IMG/VR virus record: IMGVR_UViG_3300042154_002686
Span: 1 to 64,000 of that record
Strand: one strand, 5' to 3'
DNA: 64,000 bases
Source of the DNA: a virus
Shown here one piece after another: positions 40,655 through 47,567 of the stretch. Position numbers and translations under genes: made by a program. Numbering within the stretch: position 1 is the first letter of the stretch; each line of letters starts with the position of its first letter. The notes beneath the pieces were generated by a model, which was not told where the DNA came from, searched no databases, and was given only the letters and a program-made list of their open reading frames with translations.

Positions 40655-42478
40655 TTATGACCCAATGTAGTACCCGCCATTGCCGTCAGCCACATAGAGT
40701 GTGACTATGGTCGTGCCAGTCGCATCGTCATAATATTCATTCATAACGATAACTCGGCCAGACTCGAAATATGTTTGGTTCAATACGCTGTCATAGACCC
40801 CGCAACTTCCGTCTGCGTATTCAACATACTCTTCGTCACCATGCCAATATAAGTTTCCGAGTTCTGAAATAAAAATCTGCATCTCTCTAAACCCACTGTT
40901 GCCTGTCGGCAGTCCACTTTCTGGACACGGCTCGCTATAACTCCAGTAGCACCCGTCATATGTCCAGCCAGTCTCTCCGCTGTGAAGCGTGGAGTCTTCG
41001 CAATCGCCACCGCAGTTTCCATTTCCCTCTGAATAGTATCCGCAACTTCCGTCATGGTAGTAATTATTGCACTCGTCATCGTATGCAAACTGTCCAGACG
41101 GGGGGCAACCGCCCCCAGTGTACTCCCCTTGATAGAATGAGCCAACTCCATCTGAGTAGTAGTTGTAATCGTTGCAGTTGCCGACTAACTGCCCAGATGA
41201 GTAATAATTGTTTCCGCTTTCAGAATAACTTCCGCAATTTCCGTCAGCGTAAACATTGTATGTGCTCTGTCCGACTATCCAACTGCCAGAGCATGGATTG
41301 CTTACATATATATCAGAACTGCTTGACTCATACGATGTTCCTGCTGAGTCACAGGCGGGTATTTCAACGGTGTAGTAACTTCCAGCACCGTCAGAGTAAT
41401 AGTTGTAGTTTTCGTTAGAACCGTATGATGTTCCTTCTGGGGTATAATTCCACTCAGACCATTCACCGAATGTTTCATTGGCAAACTTTTCTCTTGTTCT
41501 TGTTCGGCTAACAACTTCTGTCCATCCAAGATTTAACTTTGTCTCTTCGCCTTCGTATCCAATAAGTTTTGCAACTGGGTACACATACCCAATTCCGTCT
41601 GAATAGAAATTAAACATCTCGTCATCCGTAACAAATGTATCAACTGGAATATATTCTGTCCCTGTTGTCTCTTCTGTTGTTCCGCAGTTGCCGTCAGCAA
41701 CAACATTGAATGTTCTTGTTCCAATCTGATATTCTTGTCCAGAGATTGTCACCATGATTGGTGAACTGTTTGCTTGGTCTAGGATTGTTCCAGAAGGGTC
41801 GCAGGTTTCGTCTGGAACATGGTCTTCGTAGTATCCGCCCTCTCCGTCAGAGTAATAGTTGTAGTTGCCCTGTGAGCCGAGCAGTTCTCCCGATGGCACG
41901 AAGGTAAGAGCCGTGTTTGGCTGTGTAGTGCCACAGTCTCCATCAGCAACGATATTATATGTTGCGTTACCAACGATGTAGTAGACTCCGTTGATGTGGA
42001 TGCCGAAGTCTGCGTTGAGACCAGTTTGCAGTATTGTGCCAAGAAGCGGGCACGGACCAAACCCGATGTTCTGTACTGTCGTAAAGGTCATCCCCTTGCT
42101 TCCTCCGCTGGTCAAGCCAGTGCTTGAGATGGGGGGTGCGGGTGGTGGTAGTATAACATTGTCAGTCCACTGGGCTGGGTGAGAGGCTGGCGTGTAGCCA
42201 GCCGCACCGATGAAGTTGATGAGTTGATAGACTTTCCCTTGGAACCGAACCTTTGCTCCAGTTCCATATGTCGTTCCATTGTCGTATTCTGGGACGGCCT
42301 CACTGCCGTCTCTCAATGACCAACTCTTCCTTGCTGACGGATACAGGAAAGCCACCCCGTCTGTCACGATTGCCTTATAAGCATCTCTGGCTTCAGCCAT
42401 GGTAATGAACTGCTTTGCATAGCCACTCCCGTCCGCATTGACTACGATAATGAGAGTATGGTCTGGCCTGTAAGACAT
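40655..42478 (-). CDS. Repeat-rich surface protein with decoration-like N-domain
   Basis: This encodes 607 residues. Residues 1 to about 52 belong to the shared small-domain family (HTLIIVVNADG, helix, TDGVAFLYPSARKSW). Residues 62 to 107 resemble a CBM5/12-like carbohydrate-binding module. The rest holds about ten copies of a (Y/F)-N-x-x-x-D-G-x-x-G-x-(Y/T) repeat, such as YNYYSDGEGGYY and FNVVADGNCGTT, spaced 30 to 60 residues apart. It looks like an elongated virion-surface or adhesion protein, although it lies far from the capsid genes. Confidence 0.6.
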   Translation of the reverse strand: MSYRPDHTLIIVVNADGSGYAKQFITMAEARDAYKAIVTDGVAFLYPSARKSWSLRDGSEAVPEYDNGTTYGTGAKVRFQGKVYQLINFIGAAGYTPASHPAQWTDNVILPPPAPPISSTGLTSGGSKGMTFTTVQNIGFGPCPLLGTILQTGLNADFGIHINGVYYIVGNATYNIVADGDCGTTQPNTALTFVPSGELLGSQGNYNYYSDGEGGYYEDHVPDETCDPSGTILDQANSSPIMVTISGQEYQIGTRTFNVVADGNCGTTEETTGTEYIPVDTFVTDDEMFNFYSDGIGYVYPVAKLIGYEGEETKLNLGWTEVVSRTRTREKFANETFGEWSEWNYTPEGTSYGSNENYNYYSDGAGSYYTVEIPACDSAGTSYESSSSDIYVSNPCSGSWIVGQSTYNVYADGNCGSYSESGNNYYSSGQLVGNCNDYNYYSDGVGSFYQGEYTGGGCPPSGQFAYDDECNNYYHDGSCGYYSEGNGNCGGDCEDSTLHSGETGWTYDGCYWSYSEPCPESGLPTGNSGFREMQIFISELGNLYWHGDEEYVEYADGSCGVYDSVLNQTYFESGRVIVMNEYYDDATGTTIVTLYVADGNGGYYIGS

Positions 42479-42678
42479 TATAATGTGACTTCTACTGGTG
42501 ACGGATTGTCTACTGACGACTTTCTCTTGGTTGGAATAAAGTACATGTATGCGTCCTTGCCATCCGCAAGGGCTTGTCTGTATTCAAGGACACATTCCGT
42601 TGAGTCCTCAAACTGCTTCACCTTTATGGTGTCGTCAAGGTTTACTATAATTAAAGTAGAATACTTTTTGATGTACAT
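42478..42678 (-). CDS. Stand-alone copy of the decoration-like domain
   Basis: This encodes 66 residues from the ATG at 42678 (a GTG at 42699 lies within a hairpin). It matches the shared domain: YSTLIIVNLDD, helix ECVLEYRQALADG, KDAYMYFIPTKRK. Its stop overlaps the start of the 607-residue protein, as the small and large members are also neighbours at 25 kb. It is the first leftward gene at the divergence point. Confidence 0.6.
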   Translation of the reverse strand: MYIKKYSTLIIVNLDDTIKVKQFEDSTECVLEYRQALADGKDAYMYFIPTKRKSSVDNPSPVEVTL

Positions 42679-42682
42679 GGAC

Positions 42683-42702
42683 AAGGTGGCTATCGCCACC
42701 TT
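42683..42702. promoter_or_regulatory. Perfect hairpin in the leader of the leftmost-reading operon
   Basis: AAGGTGGC-TATC-GCCACCTT lies just upstream of the ATG at 42678 in the divergent region. It lacks a strong U-tract, so a leader structure or weak terminator is equally possible. Confidence 0.4.
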
Positions 42703-42873
42703 TGTTGAGTGTCTACCGTCATTGTTTCTTTCTCAAACGCTTCCGTTCTTATGAAATAAGTAAAAATATTATTGATGTATTTGTTTTTAGAGTCTTCGGG
42801 TAGGTGCGAAGCACGGTCGATTTCGGAAAATAGTGCTCGCATCGGATACCCCCTGCCGTAGTGTCATGGAGCA

Positions 42874-43032
42874 ATGCGATACAACATCCGAAAGGGCGAA
42901 GGTTACATCCACTACATCATCGACACCCGCACCGACCGCAGGGTCAAGTTGGTCTATGGCTGGGAGATGGCTCTGAAGGTCTGCCGAGAATACAACCTCT
43001 TCTGGGCTGAGTTCAAGAAGACCAACTCGTAA
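42874..43032 (+). CDS. Array gene 1, hypothetical
   Basis: This encodes 52 residues, basic and aromatic (RYNIRKGEGYIHYIIDTRTDRRVKLVYGWEM-type start, then a helix). It is the first rightward gene after the divergence point, with -10 TAGTGT just before the ATG and a strong terminator after the stop. No family is recognised. Confidence 0.65.
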   Translation: MRYNIRKGEGYIHYIIDTRTDRRVKLVYGWEMALKVCREYNLFWAEFKKTNS

Positions 43033-43040
43033 GAACTAAC

Positions 43041-43066
43041 GAGCCCCCACGGGGGCTCTTTTTTTT
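43041..43066 (+). terminator. Terminator of array gene 1
   Basis: GAGCCCC-CACG-GGGGCTC with eight T residues. Confidence 0.9.
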
Positions 43067-43110
43067 GACCTGCGAGGTAGGCCGTTGAGGGCATCAAATT
43101 GATATTGCAC

Positions 43111-43170
43111 ATGACCCCTCTCGCCCTCACTCTCATCTTATCAGCAACCCGCCACCCCTCCCGCACATGA
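43111..43170 (+). CDS. Possible 19-codon leader peptide
   Basis: ATG at 43111 opens a short hydrophobic frame (MTPLALTLILSATRHPSRT) whose TGA (43168 to 43170) overlaps the next ATG (ATGA). It could be a coupled leader peptide, but the predicted -10 near 43136 would start transcription after this ATG. Low confidence. Confidence 0.2.
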   Translation: MTPLALTLILSATRHPSRT

Positions 43171-43301
43171 CCATCCTCGCCCTCGCCCTCGCCCTCGCTT
43201 ACGCCCTCGCCCTCGGCTGGCTTCTCCGTAAGATGAAGACCACCCCTGCCCTCCGCTCCGACCGCTCCGACCGAGTGACCATCTTCGGAGACAACCGCTA
43301 A
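43167..43301 (+). CDS. Array gene 2, small membrane protein
   Basis: This encodes 44 residues. Residues 3 to 20 are a Leu/Ala transmembrane helix (ILALALALAYALALGWLL), followed by a basic soluble tail. It starts a three-gene unit with no terminator until 43.8 kb; its leader is C/A-rich with no Shine-Dalgarno. Function unknown. Confidence 0.55.
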   Translation: MTILALALALAYALALGWLLRKMKTTPALRSDRSDRVTIFGDNR

Positions 43302-43335
43302 CCCCTCTCACCCACCCACCCACCCACCCACGCAC

Positions 43336-43530
43336 ATGACCCACGCCACCGCCACCGCCACCGTTAAGACCGACTGGGACTCCCTCCCCCTCGGTGAAGA
43401 CCTCTCCCACCTGTGCGGAGGTCGTAACAAGCACAAGACCGCCACCGAGGTGACCGACCTCGCCCCCTCGGGCGATGGCTGGAACATCCCCACCGCCTCG
43501 GCCATCCTCTCCGACCCCACCCTCGGCTAA
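43336..43530 (+). CDS. Array gene 3, hypothetical, paralogue of 47568
   Basis: This encodes 64 residues. It shares TDWD(S/N)LPLGE(D/N)LSHLCGGRNKH with the gene at 47568 to 47768, showing duplication inside the array. The Cys and His in this motif might bind metal, but only one Cys is present. It is preceded by a CCCA tandem repeat and follows gene 2 without a terminator. Confidence 0.65.
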   Translation: MTHATATATVKTDWDSLPLGEDLSHLCGGRNKHKTATEVTDLAPSGDGWNIPTASAILSDPTLG

Positions 43531-43573
43531 CCACCGAGGCAACCCCTCCAACCCCTCCAACCCTCCCACGCAC

Positions 43574-43792
43574 ATGACCACCGCCACCGCCCTCCCCGCC
43601 CTCCCGCCCGTCCTCCGCATCTCCCGCCCGACTCCTCTGACCACCGTCTGGTCTTATCTGGCCTCTGTCTCGGACGGAGACCGCATCGTCTTCCCCTGCG
43701 GTCTGCGGGTGACGGTCTCCGTCCGCAACCGCATGACCCTCGCCCTCATCATGGCGAAGCGAGGTCTCCGAGGCACGAAGCGAAACAGGTGA
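43574..43792 (+). CDS. Array gene 4, basic hypothetical protein
   Basis: This encodes 72 residues with a proline-rich start, a beta-like middle (DRIVFPCGLRVTVSV) and a strongly basic C-terminus (KRGLRGTKRNR). Its TGA lies inside the first of two palindromes (43789 to 43821). It ends the gene 2 to 4 unit. Confidence 0.6.
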   Translation: MTTATALPALPPVLRISRPTPLTTVWSYLASVSDGDRIVFPCGLRVTVSVRNRMTLALIMAKRGLRGTKRNR

Positions 43793-43821
43793 ACGCCTGT
43801 TCACGGTGAACGAAAGTTCAC
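43789..43821. repeat. Twin palindrome 1
   Basis: GTGAAC-GCCT-GTTCAC (43789 to 43804) and GTGAAC-GAAA-GTTCAC (43806 to 43821) lie 17 bp centre to centre, before a GGTAGG motif and in place of a U-tract terminator. Confidence 0.85.
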
Positions 43822-43904
43822 TCTGCGGTAGGTGCGGCGGTGCGTAAATTTCGCCACCGAATTGTATCGCACAATGCGACCACATCGCCATGTTCATAGA
43901 TGCC

Positions 43905-44045
43905 ATGAAGAAGCCCCCCCAGCCCAAGAAGCCCAAGACCGCCAAGACCACCAAGCCCCTCACGGGCAAGGAACTCGCCAAGGAGGTGAACAAGTATCAA
44001 GGACTCGCCCGAGTCTCTCGGATGCTCGGCAACCTCTGGTCGTAA
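43905..44045 (+). CDS. Array gene 5, Lys/Pro-rich protein
   Basis: This encodes 46 residues from the ATG at 43905; an in-frame ATG at 43890 overlaps the predicted -10. The N-terminus is a basic, Pro/Thr/Lys-rich linker (KKPPQPKKPKTAKTTKP), and the C-terminus is an amphipathic helix. Possibly nucleic-acid binding by charge. Function unknown. Confidence 0.6.
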   Translation: MKKPPQPKKPKTAKTTKPLTGKELAKEVNKYQGLARVSRMLGNLWS

Positions 44046-44052
44046 GAACTAC

Positions 44053-44078
44053 GGAGCCCCTGCGGGGGCTCCCTTTTT
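44053..44078 (+). terminator. Terminator of array gene 5
   Basis: GGAGCCCC-TGC-GGGGGCTCC followed by CTTTTT. Confidence 0.85.
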
Positions 44079-44178
44079 CGCAATGCGGTAGGTCGGTTAA
44101 TTGACCGAAATCAGTCGAATTATTTTCTGGTATCAGACCGTCAAATCGCTACATTCATCTTCGCACCCAATAAACGCC

Positions 44179-44415
44179 ATGTCTCATAAACTCAATGTCC
44201 TCACCCTCGCCCGCACGAACGCCCTCGCCCGCATCCGCAATGTTGGCGACAACATCGCTGATGCCAAGGAGAACCTTCGCCTCTCCGTCCTCAACCACGG
44301 AACTGGAAGCAAGGCGTGGAACTTCTGGAAGTCCGAACTCGCTCGCCATGACAGCGAGTGGACTGAAGTCTGCAACGAACTGCGGGAAATCGACTGGGAA
44401 CTCGGAAACAAGTAA
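44179..44415 (+). CDS. Array gene 6, helical hypothetical protein
   Basis: This encodes 78 residues from the ATG at 44179, all-helical by composition (Ala, Leu, Arg, Glu) with two Trp residues. The upstream in-frame extension lies on the class-I promoter box. The promoter is CTGGTA, 17 bp, TACATT. Function unknown. Confidence 0.7.
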   Translation: MSHKLNVLTLARTNALARIRNVGDNIADAKENLRLSVLNHGTGSKAWNFWKSELARHDSEWTEVCNELREIDWELGNK

Positions 44416-44423
44416 GACGAAAC

Positions 44424-44447
44424 GGGGAGCGAGTGCTCCCCTTTTTT
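44424..44447 (+). terminator. Terminator of array gene 6
   Basis: GGGGAGC-GAGT-GCTCCCC with TTTTTT. Confidence 0.85.
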
Positions 44448-44534
44448 GTGCCCCGAGGGTAGGCCGACCAGTGCGTAGATTTCGACAAAGATTTTGGTTT
44501 ACTCGGACGATGGTTCAACTACTGTGATGGTCTC

Positions 44535-44702
44535 ATGCAACCCGCTCCCCTGCCCGACCTCACTTACCTCTACATGCTCTCCGTTGAACTTGGAGACATT
44601 GCCCAATACTGCGACCGTGGTTCGCCCGAAGACCTCGCTTATCAGAAGGCGAAGCAAGACTACCTCGATGCGGTCTTCATGGGCGAAGACGAAGAGGGCT
44701 AA
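44535..44702 (+). CDS. Array gene 7, acidic hypothetical protein
   Basis: This encodes 55 residues. It is helical and acidic, ending GEDEEG, with a hydrophobic core (TYLYMLSVELGDIAQY). An out-of-frame ATG nine bases earlier overlaps the -10 (TACTGT). No family is recognised. Confidence 0.6.
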   Translation: MQPAPLPDLTYLYMLSVELGDIAQYCDRGSPEDLAYQKAKQDYLDAVFMGEDEEG

Positions 44703-44722
44703 AGCCCCCGCCCGAAAGGAGT

Positions 44723-44750
44723 GAGAGACCCCAAGCGGGTCTCTCTTTTT
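44723..44750 (+). terminator. Terminator of array gene 7
   Basis: GAGAGACCC/GGGTCTCTC stem with TTTTT. Confidence 0.8.
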
Positions 44751-44799
44751 CGCTCTGCGGATAGGCCGACCAATTGACCGAAATCAGTCGCACTTTGTT

Positions 44800-44828
44800 C
44801 TGGTATCCTGTCGGGTTTGTGCTACTGT
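44800..44828 (+). promoter_or_regulatory. Representative class-I array promoter
   Basis: CTGGTA (44800 to 44805), 17 bp, TACTGT (44823 to 44828), with the upstream box AATTGACCGAAATCAGTCG and a GGATAGG motif. It serves the gene at 44848. Confidence 0.65.
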
Positions 44829-44847
44829 GTCCTTGTTCCCAATACCC

Positions 44848-45048
44848 ATGATTACTAATGACCATACCGCCATCTGCTCCCGATACGCCCACCTCGGTGA
44901 CGCAGTCTGCTTTCGTCTCACCGCCATCGCCCGCACGATGCTCGTCATGCAGGGGCGACTTGCTCGCCTCGATAAGCGAGCGGGGGCTATGGCCGAACTT
45001 GCCCGATGCCGAGCCATGTGGTTCGAACTGACGGGGGAGAGGGTTTAA
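44848..45048 (+). CDS. Array gene 8, helical hypothetical protein
   Basis: This encodes 66 residues, Ala/Arg-rich and helical (HLGDAVCFRLTAIARTMLV, ARLDKRAGAMAELARCR). The in-frame GTG at 44827 overlaps the -10 and is not used. The leader of about 13 bases is C/A-rich without Shine-Dalgarno. Function unknown. Confidence 0.65.
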   Translation: MITNDHTAICSRYAHLGDAVCFRLTAIARTMLVMQGRLARLDKRAGAMAELARCRAMWFELTGERV

Positions 45049-45074
45049 GACTCTCGCCCAGTTAGAACAGAAAC

Positions 45075-45097
45075 GGAACCCATCGGGTTCCTTTTTT
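45075..45097 (+). terminator. Terminator of array gene 8
   Basis: GGAACCC-ATC-GGGTTCC with TTTTTT. Confidence 0.85.
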
Positions 45098-45173
45098 GTT
45101 CCCTGCGGGTAGGTCGCTACAACCGCCATTTTGCTCTCGACTTGGCCGATGCTTCTGCCACTCTGTTGGTCTT

Positions 45174-45359
45174 ATGACCTCCTCCTCCTCCCGCTCGCTG
45201 GCCCTCGCCCTCGCCTCGCACGAGGCCCACCTGCTCGACCTCGCCCTTCGCAGGGCCGAGTGCGTAGCCATGGGCCTCAATCCCGAGGACTATGTCCCCG
45301 CTGACCCCGTCTTTGACGAGGAGGACTATCGTCCCATCGTGCGGAAACGCTACGGGTGA
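45174..45359 (+). CDS. Array gene 9, hypothetical
   Basis: This encodes 61 residues: a Ser-rich start, an Ala/Leu helix (SLALALASHEAHLLDLALRRAE), then an acidic Pro-containing stretch and basic end (PIVRKRYG). Its upstream box (CAACCGCCATTTTG) is shared with the RNA module at 49.2 kb. The TGA lies inside twin palindrome 2. Confidence 0.6.
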   Translation: MTSSSSRSLALALASHEAHLLDLALRRAECVAMGLNPEDYVPADPVFDEEDYRPIVRKRYG

Positions 45360-45389
45360 ACGCCCGTTCACTGGTGAACATTTGTTCAC
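45356..45389. repeat. Twin palindrome 2
   Basis: GTGAAC-GCCC-GTTCAC (45356 to 45371) and GTGAAC-ATTT-GTTCAC (45374 to 45389), 18 bp centre to centre, with no U-tract terminator at this module end. Confidence 0.85.
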
Positions 45390-45473
45390 TTCGTGGGTAG
45401 GCTGGCTCCTGCGTAAAATTGGGCAACGATTTGTATCGACCCAAGCCAAGGAATGACCACATTCATCTGTGCC

Positions 45474-45671
45474 ATGAAGAACGCATCCCTCCTCCCCCGC
45501 AACGCTCACCTCGCCATCAAGGAAGCCATCCTCGATGCTAAGGAAGCAAGGAACGAACTCAACCGCCTCGGCTCCCGCTACCACGGAATGTCCGAGAAGG
45601 TCGAAGAGCCCATCAAGAGCCTCGAAACCCTCATCGCCCGCCTCGAAGCGGTTCTCCCCAAGGCCGAGTGA
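45474..45671 (+). CDS. Array gene 10, helical hypothetical protein
   Basis: This encodes 65 residues, nearly all helix (AIKEAILDAKEARNELNRL and VEEPIKSLETLIARLEAVL), likely a helical hairpin. The earlier in-frame ATG (45453) encodes MTTFICAM, but those bases are the conserved CACATTCATC promoter region, so the second ATG is chosen. Function unknown. Confidence 0.7.
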   Translation: MKNASLLPRNAHLAIKEAILDAKEARNELNRLGSRYHGMSEKVEEPIKSLETLIARLEAVLPKAE

Positions 45672-45691
45672 GGCCGAGGGTAAGAACCAGC

Positions 45692-45717
45692 GAGACCCCG
45701 AGTGGGGTCTCTTTTTT
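45692..45717 (+). terminator. Terminator of array gene 10
   Basis: GAGACCCC-GAGT-GGGGTCTC with TTTTTT. Confidence 0.9.
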
Positions 45718-45803
45718 GGTCTGCGGGTAGGTCAGTTTGTGCATAGATTTAGACAAATAATTTCATCGACTATGAGCATCGGATAGCCACATTCACCTCT
45801 GCC

Positions 45804-46079
45804 ATGACGCACTCCTCCTCCCCCGCCTCGCCCGTGTTCCTCGTCACCGTTCAGTCCGTAGAATACTACGGTGAACGCTACTACAAGTTCAAGGGCGGGT
45901 TCAATGTCCTCGTCTCCACGGACAAGGACGCTACGGCCTTCGGCCTCGTCCTCGAATACCTTGTGGCGAACAAACTCGCCTCGGGCTACTACCCGAAGCA
46001 TGCCGAGCGGTTCGAGACCGAGGCAGATGCCCTCGCCACCCTCGACCCCGAATGGGAGACGGTCAGAGTCCGCCTCTGA
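45804..46079 (+). CDS. Array gene 11, hypothetical
   Basis: This encodes 91 residues. A beta-rich core (VFLVTVQSVEYYGERYYKFKG, FNVLVSTDKD) is followed by two helices. The start MTHSSSPA matches array gene 16, suggesting shared module heads. It ends just before twin palindrome 3. No family is recognised. Confidence 0.7.
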   Translation: MTHSSSPASPVFLVTVQSVEYYGERYYKFKGGFNVLVSTDKDATAFGLVLEYLVANKLASGYYPKHAERFETEADALATLDPEWETVRVRL

Positions 46080-46089
46080 GCGGAACAGG

Positions 46090-46121
46090 TGAACGGGTGT
46101 TCAGTAATGAACACTTGTTCA
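46090..46121. repeat. Twin palindrome 3
   Basis: TGAAC-GGGT-GTTCA (46090 to 46103) and TGAAC-ACTT-GTTCA (46108 to 46121), 18 bp centre to centre. Confidence 0.8.
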
Positions 46122-46219
46122 CTTCGTGGGTAGGCCGACTGGTGCTTAGATTTCGCCACCGAATTATCTCGATTTTTTTAAAACGACCCCCATAGTAATG
46201 GATGCATCAAGCAACCCAC

Positions 46220-46363
46220 ATGAACGACCTCCATAACAAAATCACCAAACTCGAAAACCGCCTCGCCAAGCGATGCCACCTCATCGGCCCTCGCTTCCGT
46301 GCCGCCCTCGAAAAGCGTCTCGAAGCAATGTATCAGCAGTTCAACGCCCGCCTCGCCAAGTAA
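46220..46363 (+). CDS. Array gene 12, basic helical protein
   Basis: This encodes 47 residues, Arg/Lys/Leu-rich (KITKLENRLAKRCHL and ALEKRLEAMYQQFNARLAK), probably a two-helix hairpin. The promoter is TCGATT, 16 bp, CATAGT. The leader ends CAACCCACATG without a Shine-Dalgarno. Function unknown. Confidence 0.6.
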   Translation: MNDLHNKITKLENRLAKRCHLIGPRFRAALEKRLEAMYQQFNARLAK

Positions 46364-46379
46364 GGCGAAAGGACTAACC

Positions 46380-46400
46380 GCCCCCTCACGGGGGCTTTTT
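46380..46400 (+). terminator. Terminator of array gene 12
   Basis: GCCCCC-TCAC-GGGGGC with TTTTT. Confidence 0.85.
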
Positions 46401-46486
46401 GTTCTCTTCGAGGGTAGGCCGATTAATTGACCGTTCGCTCATTAAAAACGAGTTGCGTCAGCACCCCCACCGTTTACCTTCATCTC

Positions 46487-46768
46487 ATGGCAATCACGCC
46501 CCACGGAGGTAAAACGAGCGACTCCTCCCGCTCTCCCACGGAAGTCTACCAGATGCTCGTCAGCATCTCGCAAGCCATCCGAGACGGTCGGAACGGCCTC
46601 GACCCCTTCGGCCACAAGTTGGCCGACCTCATGTCCGACCTCTTGGACGAAGTCCGAGACGAGGTCGAAGCGGCACGGAAGGAGGAACTAATCCTCCGAG
46701 CCAAGCGAGCGGCTCAAAACCTCTCCGACGACCTTCGGGCTCACGCTGTCGAAGAACACAGAGAGTAA
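46487..46768 (+). CDS. Array gene 13, helical acidic protein
   Basis: This encodes 93 residues. After a short Gly/Ser-rich start, two long charged helices follow (EVYQMLVSISQAI, LMSDLLDEVRDEVEAARKEELILRAKRAAQNL). Upstream in-frame sequence lies on the promoter. A coiled-coil interaction module is likely; role unknown. Confidence 0.65.
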   Translation: MAITPHGGKTSDSSRSPTEVYQMLVSISQAIRDGRNGLDPFGHKLADLMSDLLDEVRDEVEAARKEELILRAKRAAQNLSDDLRAHAVEEHRE

Positions 46769-46775
46769 GAAGAAC

Positions 46776-46802
46776 GGAGACCCTTCGGGGTCTCCTTTTT
46801 TT
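46776..46802 (+). terminator. Terminator of array gene 13
   Basis: GGAGACCC-TTC-GGGGTCTCC with seven T residues. Confidence 0.9.
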
Positions 46803-46888
46803 ATTTCGTGGGTAGGCCGCCCCGTGCGTAGATTTCGACAAAGAATTTTGTTTACTTCGGTCACGAATTGACCACATTCATCTTTGCC

Positions 46889-47113
46889 ATGACGCACTCC
46901 CCCGCACTCGATGCCCTCCTCGAAACCAACCCCGCACTCTGGTTCGCTTACCAGAACCACGCCAACTACAAGGCCAAGGCCAAAGCCCACGAAGAAAAGA
47001 AGGAGTGGGCCAAGGCCACTTACTACCACGAACGCTCCATTAGCACTATCGGCTTCATCCACTCCATGGGCTACTCTGCCAAGAACATCGGCCAGCCCCG
47101 AGCAATCAAGTAA
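46889..47113 (+). CDS. Array gene 14, helical hypothetical protein
   Basis: This encodes 74 residues, rich in Ala, Lys, Glu and His (NYKAKAKAHEEKKEWAKATYYHERS). The preceding in-frame MTTFIFAM overlaps the conserved -10 region (CACATT), so translation is placed at the second ATG, about three bases from the predicted +1. Function unknown. Confidence 0.7.
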   Translation: MTHSPALDALLETNPALWFAYQNHANYKAKAKAHEEKKEWAKATYYHERSISTIGFIHSMGYSAKNIGQPRAIK

Positions 47114-47123
47114 GACGAGACGG

Positions 47124-47148
47124 GAGAGGCGAAAGCCTCTCTCTTTTT
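47124..47148 (+). terminator. Terminator of array gene 14
   Basis: GAGAGGC-GAAA-GCCTCTC followed by TCTTTTT. Confidence 0.85.
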
Positions 47149-47194
47149 GTCTGCGGGTAGGTCTGATACTGCATAAAATCAAGCAACGAATTTT

Positions 47195-47223
47195 CTGGTA
47201 TTCTACCGTGGATGCCGTAGTGT
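47195..47223 (+). promoter_or_regulatory. Representative class-II array promoter
   Basis: CTGGTA (47195 to 47200), 17 bp, TAGTGT (47218 to 47223), preceded by the box TGCATAAAATCAAGCAACGAATTT and GGGTAGG. Confidence 0.65.
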
Positions 47224-47242
47224 CATGGTCTCCCACCCAGCC

Positions 47243-47437
47243 ATGAACAAGACCAACCCAGAAGCCCGCCTCCGCCACATCGAAACCGTCCGTGCCCTGC
47301 GTCTCGCCCACGCCCGACACATGGCGAACTTCGACCGATACGCTCGCCTTGAAATGTTTGAGGCCGCACAGTATTGGCTCGGTCGGGCCAGCGAGGCCCA
47401 CAAGCAACTCCTCGACCTTGGAGAGATTGCCATCTAA
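47243..47437 (+). CDS. Array gene 15, helical hypothetical protein
   Basis: This encodes 64 residues, all-helical with many His, Arg and Ala (LRHIETVRALRLAHARHM, EAAQYWLGRASEAHKQLL). An in-frame ATG at 47225 abuts the -10 and precedes the predicted +1 (47230). Function unknown. Confidence 0.65.
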   Translation: MNKTNPEARLRHIETVRALRLAHARHMANFDRYARLEMFEAAQYWLGRASEAHKQLLDLGEIAI

Positions 47438-47455
47438 TCGATGGTCAGACCCAAC

Positions 47456-47480
47456 GAGAGCCTTCGGGCTCTCTTTTTTT
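47456..47480 (+). terminator. Terminator of array gene 15
   Basis: GAGAGCC-TTC-GGGCTCTC with seven T residues. Confidence 0.9.
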
Positions 47481-47567
47481 CTCTACGAGGGTAGGTCTGC
47501 TGGTGCGTAAATTTCGCCAGCGATTGTCGTTTACTTTTGGCACGGGATGACCACATTCATCTTTGCC

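Noticed and set aside
43141-43993. Long minus-strand Gly/Arg/Trp-rich ORFs opposite array genes 2 to 5
   Set aside because: They are antisense shadows of GC-rich plus-strand genes; they have Gly/Arg runs and no promoter or module structure.
45453-47567. N-terminal extension MTTFIFAM on genes at 45474, 46889 and 47568
   Set aside because: The bases encoding it are the conserved -10 region (CACATTCATC), which also occurs in modules where no ATG precedes it. The predicted +1 lies after the first ATG.
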